A stretch of 64,000 nucleotides of DNA, from positions 10,014 to 74,013 of the forward strand of contig CAAENA010000017.1 in NCBI GenBank assembly GCA_900757205.1. Reading direction: 5' to 3'. Below the pieces are notes generated by a model that was not told the origin of the DNA, ran no database searches, and worked only from the letters and a program-made list of their open reading frames with translations. This stretch comes from an uncultured Collinsella sp. Lineage in GTDB: Bacteria; Actinomycetota; Coriobacteriia; Coriobacteriales; Coriobacteriaceae. Made by a program: the position numbers and the translations under genes. This document shows, in pieces, positions 18,159 to 27,308 of this stretch. Each line of letters starts with the position of its first letter. Within the stretch, counting starts at the first letter, position 1.

Positions 18159-19169
18159 CTACTCGACCGTTACAGTGATGTTCTCCCGATGCGCGCGGAT
18201 GACGTCCCAGCTAAAGTGCTCAACCAGCTGCTCGGCAGAGCGCGGTGTGGTGTCCGGCGCGATGCCCGTTTGCCCGGCGAGCCATCCCAACAGTGCCTCG
18301 GGTGTGCCAAAGCGGGTGCGGAGCTCGCCCAGGTCCAGATCGCGATCGCGCTTGGAAAGGCGGCGGCCGTCCGGCGACATGAGCAGCGGAATATGCGCGT
18401 AGTGCGGCGTGGGCAGTCCCAGCAGATGCTGCAGGTAGATCTGGCGGGGCGTGGACCCCAGCAGATCGCATCCGCGCACGACCTCGGTGACGCCCATGGC
18501 GGCGTCGTCGACCACCACGGCTAGCTGATAGGCAAACACGCCGTCGCTGCGGCGGACCAAAAAGTCGCCGCACTCGGTGGCGAGCGCCTCGCATTGGGCC
18601 CCGTACGTGCGGTCCACAAATTCGATCACGTCGTCTGCTAGGTCGTCGACGGTGGGCACGCACAGACGTGTGGCCGGGGCGCGCAGGGCGCTGCGGCGGG
18701 CCACCTCCTCGGCCGAAAGAGTTCGGCAGGCGCCACGGTAGATGGGCGTGCCGTCGCTCGCGTGCGGTGCGCTCGCGGCGTGGAGCTCGGCGCGCGTGCA
18801 AAAGCAGGGATAGGTGAGGCCGGCGTCTTGCAATTGGCGCAAGGCGGCTTCGTACAGATCCAGGCGATCGTGCTGGTAGTAGGGGCCTTCGTCCCAGTCG
18901 AGCCCCAGCCAGGTCAGATCGTCAATCAGTTGAGCGGCAAGTTCCGGGCGCTTGCAGCGATCGTCCAGGTCCTCGATGCGCAGCACGATGCTGCCGCCCT
19001 GGCTGCGGGCCGAAAGCCACGAGCACAGGCAGCTGAACACGTTGCCCAGGTGCATGCGGCCCGAGGGCGACGGGGCGAAACGGCCCACGACGGGCGCGGG
19101 GGCGGAGGCGGGTGGCGTCGTTGGCGCGTCCGCGGCGGGCGTTGCTATGTTGCGTGCGTTGATATCCAT
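18159..19169 (-). CDS. gluQ: glutamyl-Q tRNA(Asp) synthetase
   Basis: A truncated class I glutamyl-tRNA synthetase paralogue that activates glutamate and transfers it to queuosine in the wobble position of tRNA(Asp). The 336-aa protein has GRFAPSPSGRMHLGN (HIGH-type motif HLGN at residues 40-43), RIEDLDDR, the CFCTRAE...YRGACR cysteine cluster that holds zinc in this family, and RLSKRD as the KMSKS motif. It lacks the anticodon-binding C-terminal half, as expected. ATG 19169 is chosen; a longer start eight codons upstream is less likely. On the coding strand TATACT sits seven bases before the ATG with no ribosome site, so the mRNA may be leaderless. Confidence 0.85.
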   Translation of the reverse strand: MDINARNIATPAADAPTTPPASAPAPVVGRFAPSPSGRMHLGNVFSCLCSWLSARSQGGSIVLRIEDLDDRCKRPELAAQLIDDLTWLGLDWDEGPYYQHDRLDLYEAALRQLQDAGLTYPCFCTRAELHAASAPHASDGTPIYRGACRTLSAEEVARRSALRAPATRLCVPTVDDLADDVIEFVDRTYGAQCEALATECGDFLVRRSDGVFAYQLAVVVDDAAMGVTEVVRGCDLLGSTPRQIYLQHLLGLPTPHYAHIPLLMSPDGRRLSKRDRDLDLGELRTRFGTPEALLGWLAGQTGIAPDTTPRSAEQLVEHFSWDVIRAHRENITVTVE

Positions 19170-19304
19170 GCGGACGAGTATAACGCGGGGCACGATGGGG
19201 AGGCGTCACTGTGGCCCGCAAGTTGTCGAGGCCCCGCATTGCGTATGGCGGCCGCAGACTCGGTGCCTTGATTCCTGTCCATCAACTCGGCACCTTAGAC
19301 GACA

Positions 19305-19340
19305 GAAACCCCAGCAGCTCTTCGCAACTGCCGGGGTTTC
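19305..19340. terminator. strong hairpin of unclear role
   Basis: GAAACCCC pairs with GGGGTTTC and the stem continues inwards (AGCAG with CTGCC, one mismatch). There is no T-run on either side, so it could be a structured RNA element or repeat rather than a terminator. Confidence 0.4.
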
Positions 19341-19510
19341 CGCGGAAAAGGGGGACATGATCCTCGAGTGAACGGCAAAGGGGCAAACCGTTTCGCTCAA
19401 CTGCTTTATGCCCCTCGGTTGGCGGCTCAATCAGCGCGGGCCGCGCCCACACAAAGCCGCTACACCTGTGATGGAGCTATGAAGTGGTATCTATTGCCGG
19501 AGCGGGCTAT

Positions 19511-19563
19511 GCCAAGGAGTGTCCCAGATTGCCGGCAGATAAGGAACGTCCCCAGGTGCCGGC
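19511..19563. repeat. REP-type palindromic repeat, copy A
   Basis: GCCAAGGAGTGTCCC...GCCGGCA...GGAACGTCCCC...TGCCGGC. It is nearly identical to the copy at 21759-21810; together the two flank the DUF2207 gene. Confidence 0.65.
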
Positions 19564-19676
19564 GGCGGGCGTGACTTTTGTCCCGTTTTGACGCTCCGCT
19601 GACCTAGATGTTCGTCACATGAACTCGCAAACGTGGGACAATGACGCTACTGGTACCACAGACAAAGGATGTGCCT

Positions 19677-21623
19677 ATGAACGCCCCCGTTGCCCAGCCC
19701 TGTCGGCAGCGCCACCTGTTTGCGCGATTCGCTTCCGTCTGCGCACTCGTCGCGCTTGCGTTGCTGCTGCTGCCTGCCGCCGCGCACGCCGACGGCTACT
19801 CCATGAGCCAAACCTACATCGGCGCCACGGTTGAGGCCGATGGCTCGCTGACCGTTGTCGAGGGACGCCAGTTCGATTTCGACGACGACATCAACGGCGT
19901 GTATTGGGAGATCAATACGGGCTCCAACCAGCAGGGTGGCTCGGTAAACGTCGATGTGTTGAGCGTCGAGGAAAACGACACCGCGTTTAACAAGGTCGAC
20001 TATGCAAACAAGGGCGACAGCGGTGTCTATACGGTTGAGCAGTCCGACGGCAGCGTAAGGATCAAGGTTTTCAGCCCCCACGAGAGCGGCGACAGCGCGA
20101 CCTATTACGTGAGCTATGCCATGACCGGCGCGGTCATGAACTGGGCCGATACCGCCGAGCTCTACTGGAAGTTTGTGGGTGACGGCTGGTCGGCGGATTC
20201 CGATGACGTCGAGATGGAAGTGTACTTCGCAAATGCCGCTGCCGGGACGGCGGCCGTCAAGGGCGATAACTTCCGCGCATGGGGCCACGGTCCGCTGACG
20301 GGCGAAGTGTCGCTCGATGCGGACGAGCCCATGGTCACCTATACCATTCCCTGCGTGCATGAGGGCGAATTCGCCGAGGCACGCATCGCCTTCCCCAGCG
20401 ACTGGGTGCCGCAGCTTGCCGTCTCGGGCGAAAAGCGCATGTCGACGATTCTGAGCGAAGAGAAGGAATGGGCCGACGAGGCCAACGCTCGCCGTGAGCA
20501 CGCGCGTGCGGTTGCCGGCGCGATTGCCGTGGTGTGTGTTGTCGTGGCGGTTGCCTATACCGGTGTGATCGTGATGCTTAAGCTGCGCAGGCCCAAGCCC
20601 AAGCCGCTCTTCCAGGACGAGTACTTCCGCGATGTGCCCTCGGCCGACCATCCCGCGGTGCTTGCAGCTCTCATGAGCTGGAACGACGTGCCCGATCAGG
20701 CATATATCGCCACGCTTATGAAGCTGACCGACGATCGCGTGATCAAGCTGGAAGAAGCGACCGAGGCCAAGAAGAAGGGCCTGCTCCGTCGCGAAAAAGA
20801 GGAGCAGACGTATCGCATCACGGTGACCGACGAGGCCTGGAAGGCTGCCAAGAAGGACGGCATCGATCGCGATGTGCTCAAGGTCTTCTTCGCCGGCGTT
20901 AAGCCCGATAAGGACGGAGTCCGTTCGCGCACGTTTAGCGAGCTGGAGGAGTACGCTAGCGAGCGCACCACATCTGTTGGCGACAAGCTCGAGGACTATC
21001 AGAGCACGGTTAAGGGCAAGCTGGAGGCGCGCGAGTTTATCGCATCGGATGGCACCATCGCCCTGGTTGCCGGCTTGGTTCTCGGCACCATTATTGTCTG
21101 TGGCATTTTGGGCTCTCTGTTCTATGCCGACTTTGCGGATGCCAATGTCGGTGCCGCTATGATCTCGATCCCCGTCACGATCGTGGGCTTTGTCCTGAGC
21201 TGCACCTTCCGCCGTTACACGCCGGAGGGCGCCGAGGTGGCGGCTCGCTGCAAGGCGCTCAAGCATTGGCTCGAGGACTTTACGCGCCTGAAGGAGGCTA
21301 TCCCCAGCGACCTGATCTTGTGGAACAAACTGCTGGTGATGGGCGTTGCCCTGGGCGTTTCGAAAGAAGTGCTGCGACAGCTGGCCGAGGCCGTGCCTGC
21401 GGATCTGCGCAACAGCGACGATTTCTACGACAACTACCCCTGCTACTGGTGGTATTACCATCACTACGGCAACGAGTCTCCGCTCGATTCGTTCAACGAT
21501 GTGTATCACGAGACCATCCGCGAGCTGGCTTCGAGTTCCGATAGCTCGAGCGGCGGCAGCGGCGGCGGCTTTTCCGGTGGCGGCGGTGGCGGCGTCGGCG
21601 GAGGCGGCGGCGGAACGTTCTAA
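19677..21623 (+). CDS. DUF2207 membrane protein with glycine-rich tail
   Basis: The ATG at 19677 has AAAGGA upstream. The 648-aa protein has a signal peptide (about residues 1-38, ending AAAHAD) and an extracellular DUF2207-type beta domain beginning YSMSQTYIGATVEADGS and including the characteristic FDFDDDINGVYWEI. A membrane segment lies at about 278-302, followed by a cytoplasmic region and two more membrane segments at about 460-481 and 491-508. The protein ends in a conserved-type glycine tail (about 627-648). This is the usual architecture of the family, whose function is unknown; a role at the cell surface or in envelope stress is only a guess. A terminator follows and REP repeats lie on both sides. 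Confidence 0.85.
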   Translation: MNAPVAQPCRQRHLFARFASVCALVALALLLLPAAAHADGYSMSQTYIGATVEADGSLTVVEGRQFDFDDDINGVYWEINTGSNQQGGSVNVDVLSVEENDTAFNKVDYANKGDSGVYTVEQSDGSVRIKVFSPHESGDSATYYVSYAMTGAVMNWADTAELYWKFVGDGWSADSDDVEMEVYFANAAAGTAAVKGDNFRAWGHGPLTGEVSLDADEPMVTYTIPCVHEGEFAEARIAFPSDWVPQLAVSGEKRMSTILSEEKEWADEANARREHARAVAGAIAVVCVVVAVAYTGVIVMLKLRRPKPKPLFQDEYFRDVPSADHPAVLAALMSWNDVPDQAYIATLMKLTDDRVIKLEEATEAKKKGLLRREKEEQTYRITVTDEAWKAAKKDGIDRDVLKVFFAGVKPDKDGVRSRTFSELEEYASERTTSVGDKLEDYQSTVKGKLEAREFIASDGTIALVAGLVLGTIIVCGILGSLFYADFADANVGAAMISIPVTIVGFVLSCTFRRYTPEGAEVAARCKALKHWLEDFTRLKEAIPSDLILWNKLLVMGVALGVSKEVLRQLAEAVPADLRNSDDFYDNYPCYWWYYHHYGNESPLDSFNDVYHETIRELASSSDSSSGGSGGGFSGGGGGGVGGGGGGTF

Positions 21624-21637
21624 CGGTCGTAAATTAT

Positions 21638-21685
21638 GGGATGGGCTTTTCTCGACAGCCGTCGGGGAAAGCCCATCCCCTTTTT
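21638..21685 (+). terminator. Rho-independent terminator after the DUF2207 gene
   Basis: GGGATGGGCTTT pairs with AAAGCCCATCCC around a GC-rich loop, followed by TTTTT at 21681-21685. Confidence 0.85.
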
Positions 21686-21701
21686 ACGCGCTACCTACGA
21701 A

Positions 21702-21747
21702 GACTGTCCCCAGCAACTAGTCATTTAAGAACGTTCCCAACGACTAG
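21702..21747. repeat. REP-type palindromic repeat, GGGACA/ACGTTCCC variant
   Basis: Contains ACTGTCCCCAGCAACTAGTC, ATTTAAGAACGTTCCC and AACGACTAGG. It combines the ATTTAAG element of the copy at 38292-38364 with the ACGTTCC element of the copy at 45821-45878. Confidence 0.5.
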
Positions 21748-21758
21748 GTGCGGTTGCT

Positions 21759-21810
21759 GCCAAGGAGTGTCCCGGGGTGCCGGCACAAAAGGAACGTCCC
21801 TAGCTGCCAG
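21759..21810. repeat. REP-type palindromic repeat, copy B
   Basis: Almost the same sequence as 19511-19563 (GCCAAGGAGTGTCCC...GTGCCGGCA...GGAACGTCCC), in the same orientation 2.25 kb further on. Confidence 0.65.
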
Positions 21811-21812
21811 GT

Positions 21813-22454
21813 TTAGGCTGTTAGATCGAGTTCGTAGAGGAAGCTTTCGCGCGGCATGTCGTGGCGGCGCTCTTCGCGGTTGGCGCGGTGCGTGGCCGTG
21901 CGCTTAAAGCCGTGCAGCTCGTAGAACTTCCATGAGCAGTTGGAGTCGGTGTACAGGTGCGCTCTTGTCGCCCCGCGCGAGGACAGGTGCGAGACCGCGG
22001 CGTCGAGCAAGACCGAGCCAACGCCCAGGCCATGGACATCGCGATCCACGGCAAGCAGCGTGACCTCGTTGTCGTGTGGCAGGGGGCTGCTTTCGAGCAG
22101 ACGGTTGTTGGTGCGGATGGTTGCGCGCACAAACGAGAGATACTCGGCGCAGGCATCGGGCTCCAGCTCACGCATCTGCGATAGCAGCGCGCGCTCGGTA
22201 TCCATCCAATGTTCATTGACGGTGGCGCCGGAGCTTTGCCCCGCACGCGCGAGCGCAATGCCGCGCGCCTGGCCGTCGATGACGGCAACCTGCGAAAACG
22301 TCGACGACGAAAGGCAGTAGGCAAGGTCGCACGCGGCCTCAAGGCGGTTGTACTCATCGTTATCCGAATTGTTATGCCAAAGCTGCTGCAGAATCAGCGC
22401 GATGGTGTCGAAGTCTTCGGTATCAAACGGTCGGTAGAGAACCCGCGAGACCAT
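21813..22454 (-). CDS. GNAT-family N-acetyltransferase
   Basis: A 213-aa protein with the GNAT acetyl-CoA binding motif A, LLAVDRDVHGLGVGSVLLD (R/Q-x-x-G-x-G pattern), followed by motif B around YTDSNCSWKFYELHGF. The substrate is not predictable. The ATG at 22454 has AGAGG upstream on the coding strand. The family usually acetylates amines on small molecules or protein N-termini. It is convergent with the DUF2207 gene and divergent from purH, so it is probably transcribed alone. Confidence 0.85.
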   Translation of the reverse strand: MVSRVLYRPFDTEDFDTIALILQQLWHNNSDNDEYNRLEAACDLAYCLSSSTFSQVAVIDGQARGIALARAGQSSGATVNEHWMDTERALLSQMRELEPDACAEYLSFVRATIRTNNRLLESSPLPHDNEVTLLAVDRDVHGLGVGSVLLDAAVSHLSSRGATRAHLYTDSNCSWKFYELHGFKRTATHRANREERRHDMPRESFLYELDLTA

Positions 22455-22731
22455 GGTGCCTCTTTCTTTTGCGGATGCATATCGAGCACAGTTCTACCAC
22501 GCCATTGGCATCGAATTATGGTGCCCCTGTGTTCCATGAACTCACCGCGCCCGGTGCCGCGCCCATGCCCTCCGCTCGCAAGCTTTTTCTGCACAGCCGT
22601 GCGTTGCGGGATGCAACGTCGCGCTCGATGCGCTACATTGAATCAGTATTTTCAATGCCGCTGCGCGAGCGCTGCAGATCGACGTATCACCGACTCACAG
22701 AGCACGGCGGCGTACCAGACAGGAGGACTGC

Positions 22732-24339
22732 ATGGGATCTGATGTGAAGATCGCACGCGCGTTGATCTCGGTTACCGATAAGACGGGCGTCGTCGATTTC
22801 GCACGGACGCTGGTCGATGACTTTGGCGTCGAGATCATCTCTACGGGCGGCACGGCTCGTGCCATTGAGGACGCGGGCGTTCCCGTAACCCCCATCGAGG
22901 AGTTCACGGGCTATCCCGAGATGATGGACGGCCGCGTTAAGACCCTGCACCCCAAGGTTCATGGCGCGCTGCTGGCCCGCCGCGATTCCGAGCAGCACAT
23001 GCAGGAGGCCGCTCAGCACGGCATTAAGCTGATCGACCTGGTCGTCGTCAACCTGTATGAGTTCGAGAAGACCGTCGCTAACCCCGAGGTCACCTTTGCG
23101 GACGCCATCGAGCACATCGACATCGGTGGCCCCTCCATGCTGCGCTCTGCCGCCAAGAACGCCGCGAGTGTTACCGTCATCTCCGATCCGGCCGACTACG
23201 ACGCCGTCCTGGCCGAGATGCGCGAGACCGGCGGTTGCACCACGCTTTCCACCCGTCGTCGTCTGCAGGTGAAGGTCTACCAGACCACCGCCGCCTACGA
23301 CACGGCTATCTCCCGTTGGCTTGCCGCCCAGGCAAGTGACGTGGCGGATACCTCTGCCAAGCTCGAGATTTCGCTGGAGAAGGTCGACGACCTGCGCTAT
23401 GGCGAGAATCCTCAGCAGAAGGCTACGGTCTACCGCTTTGCCGAGGGTTGCGAGAACACCGCGAGCTCGCAGTTTCCGCTCGTGGGCTCCGAGCAGATCC
23501 AGGGCAAGCCGCTCAGCTACAACAACTATCTGGATGCCGATGCCGCTTGGAACCTGGTCCGCGAGTTCGACGAGCCTGCCTGCGTGATCCTCAAGCACCA
23601 GAACCCCTGCGGCTCCGCCGTTGCCGAGGACATTACGTCCGCTTACGACCGCGCTTTCGCCTGCGATCCCAAGAGCGCCTTCGGCGGCATCATCGCCTGC
23701 AACCGCGAGGTTCCCTATGAGCTGGTCGAGCACTTTGCCGATCAGAACAAGCAGTTCGTCGAGGTCATCATCGCCCCGAGCTACACTGCCGAGGCGCTCG
23801 AGCGCATGGCCAAGCGCCCCAACCTGCGCGTGCTGGCTACCGGCGGCGTGGACCACGGCGCCCAGGTGGAGCTGCGCTCTATCGACGGCGGCATGCTGGT
23901 GCAGGAGGTCGACCACGTGACCGAGGACCCCGCGACCTTTACGTTCCCCACCGACCGCAAGCCCACCGACGCCGAGATGGCCGAGCTCGAGTTTGCCTGG
24001 AAGGTCTGCAAGGGCGTTAAGTCCAACGCCATCCTGGTCTCCAAGGGCAAGGCCGGCATTGGCATGGGCCCGGGTCAGCCTAACCGCGTTGACTCTGCGC
24101 TACTTGCTTGCGAGCGTGCCGAGGACTTCTGCGAGCGCGAGGGCGTGGAGAAGGGCGGCTTTGCCTGTGCAAGCGACGCGTTCTTCCCGTTCCGCGACAA
24201 CGTCGACGTGCTTGCCGCGCATGGCGTGACCTGCATCATCCAGCCCGGCGGCTCCAAGCGTGACGACGAGAGCATCGAGGCGTGCAACGAGCACGGCATC
24301 GCGATGGTCTTCACCGGCGCCAGGCATTTCCGTCACTAA
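22732..24339 (+). CDS. purH: bifunctional AICAR transformylase / IMP cyclohydrolase
   Basis: Catalyses the last two steps of de novo IMP synthesis: formylation of AICAR with 10-formyl-THF, then ring closure. The 535-aa length fits the full enzyme. The N-terminal cyclohydrolase domain begins [15 protein letters not shown] and includes STGGTAR and [19 protein letters not shown] [15 protein letters not shown]. The C-terminal transformylase domain includes LRYGENPQQ, the KHQNPCG motif with catalytic Lys-His, SAFGGI and DAFFPFRD. The ATG at 22732 is preceded by AGGAGG. Single gene with its own terminator; no other pur genes are adjacent. Confidence 0.97.
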   Translation: MGSDVKIARALISVTDKTGVVDFARTLVDDFGVEIISTGGTARAIEDAGVPVTPIEEFTGYPEMMDGRVKTLHPKVHGALLARRDSEQHMQEAAQHGIKLIDLVVVNLYEFEKTVANPEVTFADAIEHIDIGGPSMLRSAAKNAASVTVISDPADYDAVLAEMRETGGCTTLSTRRRLQVKVYQTTAAYDTAISRWLAAQASDVADTSAKLEISLEKVDDLRYGENPQQKATVYRFAEGCENTASSQFPLVGSEQIQGKPLSYNNYLDADAAWNLVREFDEPACVILKHQNPCGSAVAEDITSAYDRAFACDPKSAFGGIIACNREVPYELVEHFADQNKQFVEVIIAPSYTAEALERMAKRPNLRVLATGGVDHGAQVELRSIDGGMLVQEVDHVTEDPATFTFPTDRKPTDAEMAELEFAWKVCKGVKSNAILVSKGKAGIGMGPGQPNRVDSALLACERAEDFCEREGVEKGGFACASDAFFPFRDNVDVLAAHGVTCIIQPGGSKRDDESIEACNEHGIAMVFTGARHFRH

Positions 24340-24368
24340 GTTCGGCCCTGGGACAAAATAATCTCTGC

Positions 24369-24404
24369 AAAAGACGGTCGCTCCGTTTGGAGGGCCGTCT
24401 TTTT
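24369..24404 (+). terminator. Rho-independent terminator after purH
   Basis: AAAAGACGGTC pairs with GGCCGTCTTTT, ending in a T-run at 24400-24404. Confidence 0.85.
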
Positions 24405-24444
24405 GGTATAAGAGGACGGAATGACTAACACGAAAGGTATGACC

Positions 24445-25152
24445 ATGCCCCAGATTGATGATGCCGAGCTGTTTGGCAATGCCGAGGATCAGCGTGCGTA
24501 CGAGGACTTTTGCGCCAATCAGGAGGCGGTCGAGAAGTTTACGCTCGACAAGCCCGCGCTTGTCTGCCGTTGGCGCATGTCCAACAAAAAGGTACCCATG
24601 CTCAACCGCCACATTCGCGCACTGTCCGAGCGCTTGGTGCAGGGCGAGCCGCTTACCCATAACATGCTCAGCTGGGCCAAGCAGCACGTTGAGTGGTCGC
24701 TTGCCGAGGGCGATTACACCGCACGCGACGGCGTGCTCATGCTGGTGATCGACGTCAACGGCAACGCCGCCATGACGGTGGGGGAGTACGAGCCGCTAAC
24801 CGATACGTCGGCCAAGGCGCTACGCGCCCGCTCCGCCGAGGCCCGCTCCGAGGCCGACGAAACCGGCGTGGCGCCCGAGCTGCTCGCCGCCGTCGATAAC
24901 GGCGAGCTTGCCTTTGTGGCGCCAGCGGACGAGTGCCTGTGCGGCACGGCGACGCTCATCGAGCAGCTGGCCCAGACCAAGGGCATCCCGGTCACGCGCG
25001 TAGACATCCCCGCTCAGCTCAAGGGCGCGCTGTTCCTGGTGAGCGACGAGCACGGCGTGGTCCCTGCCGACGATACCGATGCCGCCGCGACGGACGCCGC
25101 GACGGTCGCCTTCTTCGCCGAAGGCTACGAAAAGCTCCGCGCCCGTCGCTAA
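24445..25152 (+). CDS. hypothetical soluble protein (235 aa)
   Basis: The frame is open from ATG 24421, but TATAAG at about 24407 would place transcription start close to that codon; ATG 24445 has GAAAGG seven bases upstream and is preferred (243 aa if the longer start is used). The protein is soluble and mixed alpha/beta, with RWRMSNKKVPMLNRHIRAL near the N-terminus and a repeated pattern of VDVNGNAAMTVGEYE and FLVSDEHGVV. No known catalytic motif is visible and I do not recognise the family. It has its own promoter after the purH terminator and precedes the two-component genes. Confidence 0.6.
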   Translation: MPQIDDAELFGNAEDQRAYEDFCANQEAVEKFTLDKPALVCRWRMSNKKVPMLNRHIRALSERLVQGEPLTHNMLSWAKQHVEWSLAEGDYTARDGVLMLVIDVNGNAAMTVGEYEPLTDTSAKALRARSAEARSEADETGVAPELLAAVDNGELAFVAPADECLCGTATLIEQLAQTKGIPVTRVDIPAQLKGALFLVSDEHGVVPADDTDAAATDAATVAFFAEGYEKLRARR

Positions 25153-25167
25153 ATGATTGTTCTGAGA

Positions 25168-25195
25168 CGGGGATTAAAAATCATTTTGGTCCCCG
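25168..25195. terminator. hairpin downstream of the hypothetical gene
   Basis: CGGGGATTAAAA pairs with TTTTGGTCCCCG, two mismatches. It may end transcription of the preceding gene or be a short member of the dispersed palindrome family. Confidence 0.45.
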
Positions 25196-25329
25196 CCATC
25201 GCTGCGAGTGCGAGGCGGACAAAACGCCCCCGCTCGCGAACAGTTCTGTCACCTTGGCGACGTGCGTGGCACGTACCTGCGGCTCCGCGGTCATAATGGG
25301 GCAAGACAACCAAGAGGGGAGCGGAATCC

Positions 25330-26001
25330 ATGGCGCTGATCTATATCGTTGAGGACGACGAACCCATTCGTCGCGAGCTTGCCGACATCCTTGCCCGTGC
25401 CGGTTTTGAGGTCGAGGCCTGCGAATCGTTCGAGCATGTTTCGCGCGATATTCTCGCCGCCGCGCCCGACTTGGTGCTGCTCGACCTGACGCTTCCCGTC
25501 AAGGACGGCCAGCATATCTGCCATGAGGTTCGCCGCGAATCCGAGGTTCCCATCATCGTCCTCACGTCGCGTACGACCGAGATCGACGAGGTCATGGCCA
25601 TGACGCTCGGCGCGGACGACTTTGTTCCCAAGCCCTACAGCGCCCGTGTGCTCGTGGCGCGCATCAACGCACTACTGCGTCGCACCGCGGCGGCGGGCGA
25701 GCGCAGCACGCTCGTCCACAAGGGACTGGAGCTCGACCTCGCACGCTCCATGGTCACCAACACGCAAACGGGCACCAGCACCGAGCTCACCAAAAACGAG
25801 CTGCGTATCCTCTCGCTGCTTCTGAGCCGCGCGGGCAAGATCGTTTCGCGCTCGGCCATCATGCAGGACCTGTGGGACTCCGACGCCTTTGTGGACGACA
25901 ATACGCTCACCGTCAACATCAACCGCCTGCGCACCACGCTCGAAAAAATCGGCATCAAGGGGTATTTGACCACGCATCGCGGCCAAGGCTATTCGATCTA
26001 G
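25330..26001 (+). CDS. OmpR-family response regulator (Bce-like)
   Basis: A 223-aa regulator with a receiver domain (acidic pocket E8-D9-D10, phospho-acceptor D52 in LLDLTLP, switch Lys in PKPYS) and a C-terminal winged helix (ELTKNELRILSLLL, then TVNINRLRTTLEKIG and TTHRGQGYSI). Length and linker match BceR-type regulators. The histidine kinase gene starts nine bases after its stop, so they are co-transcribed. Bce regulators usually control an antimicrobial-peptide ABC transporter, but no BceAB genes are in this window; the target must lie elsewhere. Confidence 0.9.
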   Translation: MALIYIVEDDEPIRRELADILARAGFEVEACESFEHVSRDILAAAPDLVLLDLTLPVKDGQHICHEVRRESEVPIIVLTSRTTEIDEVMAMTLGADDFVPKPYSARVLVARINALLRRTAAAGERSTLVHKGLELDLARSMVTNTQTGTSTELTKNELRILSLLLSRAGKIVSRSAIMQDLWDSDAFVDDNTLTVNINRLRTTLEKIGIKGYLTTHRGQGYSI

Positions 26002-26010
26002 GGGACGGCT

Positions 26011-27054
26011 ATGTCGTTTGCCAAGTTCTTTAAAGACGCGCTGCTTCCCGTCGCCGTGTGGGCGTGCGGCGTGCTGCTGAGCTGCTTTGTGCTGACGGTC
26101 GCCGGCGCACCCGTTTCTATCGTGGTCGTGGCGGTCGGCGTGTCCTTTATCTTTGGTATGCTCGGCATCGTGATCGAGTACGCGCGCCGTCGTCGTTTTC
26201 TGCGCCAGCTGGAGCGTGCGGCCGAGGAGCTCGAGAGTCCCGCATGGGTGCAGGAGATGGTGCAATGCCCGACCTATGCCGAGGGCGAGCTCGAATACGA
26301 GGTCTTGCGCCGGGTGGGCAAGGCGGCATGCGACGAGGTTGCCGAAGGCCGGCGTCAGACCGATGACTATCGCGACTATATCGAGAGCTGGGTCCACGAG
26401 GCCAAGCTGCCTCTGGCGGCAGCCCATCTGATTTTGGAAAACCTGGACGGCAGCGAAGACGACCTGTCGCGCGTAGATGATCTCGGTCGCGAGCTTGCCC
26501 GCGTGGAGCGCTATATTGACCAGGCGCTGTACTATGCGCGCTCGGAAGTCGTGGAGCGCGACTACCTGATTCGTCGCTGGGACCTTAAGACCTTGGTGAC
26601 GGGTGCGATTAAAGCCAACGCCCGCGAGCTCATCGCGGCGCACGTGGCTCCGGTGTGCGAGAACCTCGACTTCGAGGTCTTCACCGACGAGAAGTGGCTC
26701 GAGTTTATTCTGGGCCAGCTCATTCAGAACAGCATTAAATATGCGCGTGAGGACGGCGCAAAGATCGTGTTTTCGGGTGCGTTGCTGGACGAGGGCCTGG
26801 CAAGCGAGCGCATCGAGCTTACTGTCGCGGACAACGGCTGCGGCGTGAGCGCGGCCGACCTGCCGCGCGTGTTCGAGAAGGGTTTTACCGGCGACAACGG
26901 CCGCACCACCAAGCGCGCAACGGGCATCGGCCTCTACCTGGTGGCGCGCCTGTGCTCCAAGATGGGCATCGACGTCACCGCAGCATCGGAGCCCGGCGAA
27001 GGCTTTGTCGTCACGTTTGCCTTCTCAACCAACAAGTTCCAATACTTTGAGTAG
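26011..27054 (+). CDS. intramembrane-sensing histidine kinase (BceS-like)
   Basis: A 347-aa kinase with two closely spaced membrane helices (about residues 10-30 and 34-54) and almost no extracellular loop, the hallmark of BceS-type sensors. The phospho-acceptor is H129 in ESWVHEAKLP. The ATPase domain shows NSIKYA (N box), DNGCG (G1) and the GFTGDNGR...TGIGLYL G2 region. Such kinases typically sense through a partner ABC transporter rather than directly. That partner is absent here, which is unusual for the class. It is paired with the preceding response regulator. Confidence 0.88.
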   Translation: MSFAKFFKDALLPVAVWACGVLLSCFVLTVAGAPVSIVVVAVGVSFIFGMLGIVIEYARRRRFLRQLERAAEELESPAWVQEMVQCPTYAEGELEYEVLRRVGKAACDEVAEGRRQTDDYRDYIESWVHEAKLPLAAAHLILENLDGSEDDLSRVDDLGRELARVERYIDQALYYARSEVVERDYLIRRWDLKTLVTGAIKANARELIAAHVAPVCENLDFEVFTDEKWLEFILGQLIQNSIKYAREDGAKIVFSGALLDEGLASERIELTVADNGCGVSAADLPRVFEKGFTGDNGRTTKRATGIGLYLVARLCSKMGIDVTAASEPGEGFVVTFAFSTNKFQYFE

Positions 27055-27079
27055 GCGGGCCGTCTTGCGGAGCGGGCGG

Positions 27080-27103
27080 CTATGTTCCCGAACGTGAACA
27101 TAG
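27080..27103. promoter_or_regulatory. 24-bp palindrome after the kinase gene
   Basis: CTATGTTC and GAACATAG form perfect 8-base arms around CCGAACGT. It could be an operator or a short hairpin; no promoter boxes are clear nearby. Confidence 0.35.
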
Positions 27104-27139
27104 CTATGAGGCTCAAAAGCGCCGCCCCAAACAAAACGT

Positions 27140-27160
27140 GCCGCCCCAAACGGGGCGGCG
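27140..27160 (+). terminator. GC-rich hairpin, possible terminator of the two-component operon
   Basis: GCCGCCCC pairs perfectly with GGGGCGGC around AAAC; ATCTTTTAT follows about ten bases later. Termination is plausible but the T-run is weak. Confidence 0.5.
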
Positions 27161-27202
27161 CGCCATCTTTTATCAGCCAACTCGCTGAAGTAAGGCTGCG
27201 AA

Positions 27203-27295
27203 GGCCGCGAGGCCGGGAGGGGTTTCCTAAGGGCACATCCCGCAGCCGCAACGCGGCGAGGACGTGCCCGTGGAAACCCCGCAGGCCCCGCGGCC
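27203..27295. repeat. long imperfect palindrome between convergent genes
   Basis: GGCCGCGAGGCC...GGGGTTTCC..GGGCAC at the left is matched in inverted order by GTGCCCGTGGAAACCCC...GGCC at the right, giving a roughly 93-base cruciform. It sits between the kinase and the convergent stress-protein gene. Confidence 0.55.
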
Positions 27296-27308
27296 GGTGG
27301 GAGCAACG

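Larger units (their letters stand above)
19170..19676 (+). other. intergenic region between gluQ and the DUF2207 gene
   Basis: About 500 bases with no supported gene. It contains a 13-bp hairpin at 19305-19340, one REP-type repeat at 19511-19563, and the ribosome site AAAGGA at 19664-19669. Short open frames here have no ribosome sites or recognisable products. Confidence 0.5.

Noticed and set aside
19647..21509. Long open frame of about 620 codons on the minus strand opposite the DUF2207 gene
   Set aside because: Codon periodicity belongs to the plus strand; the translated product matches nothing and has no start signal.
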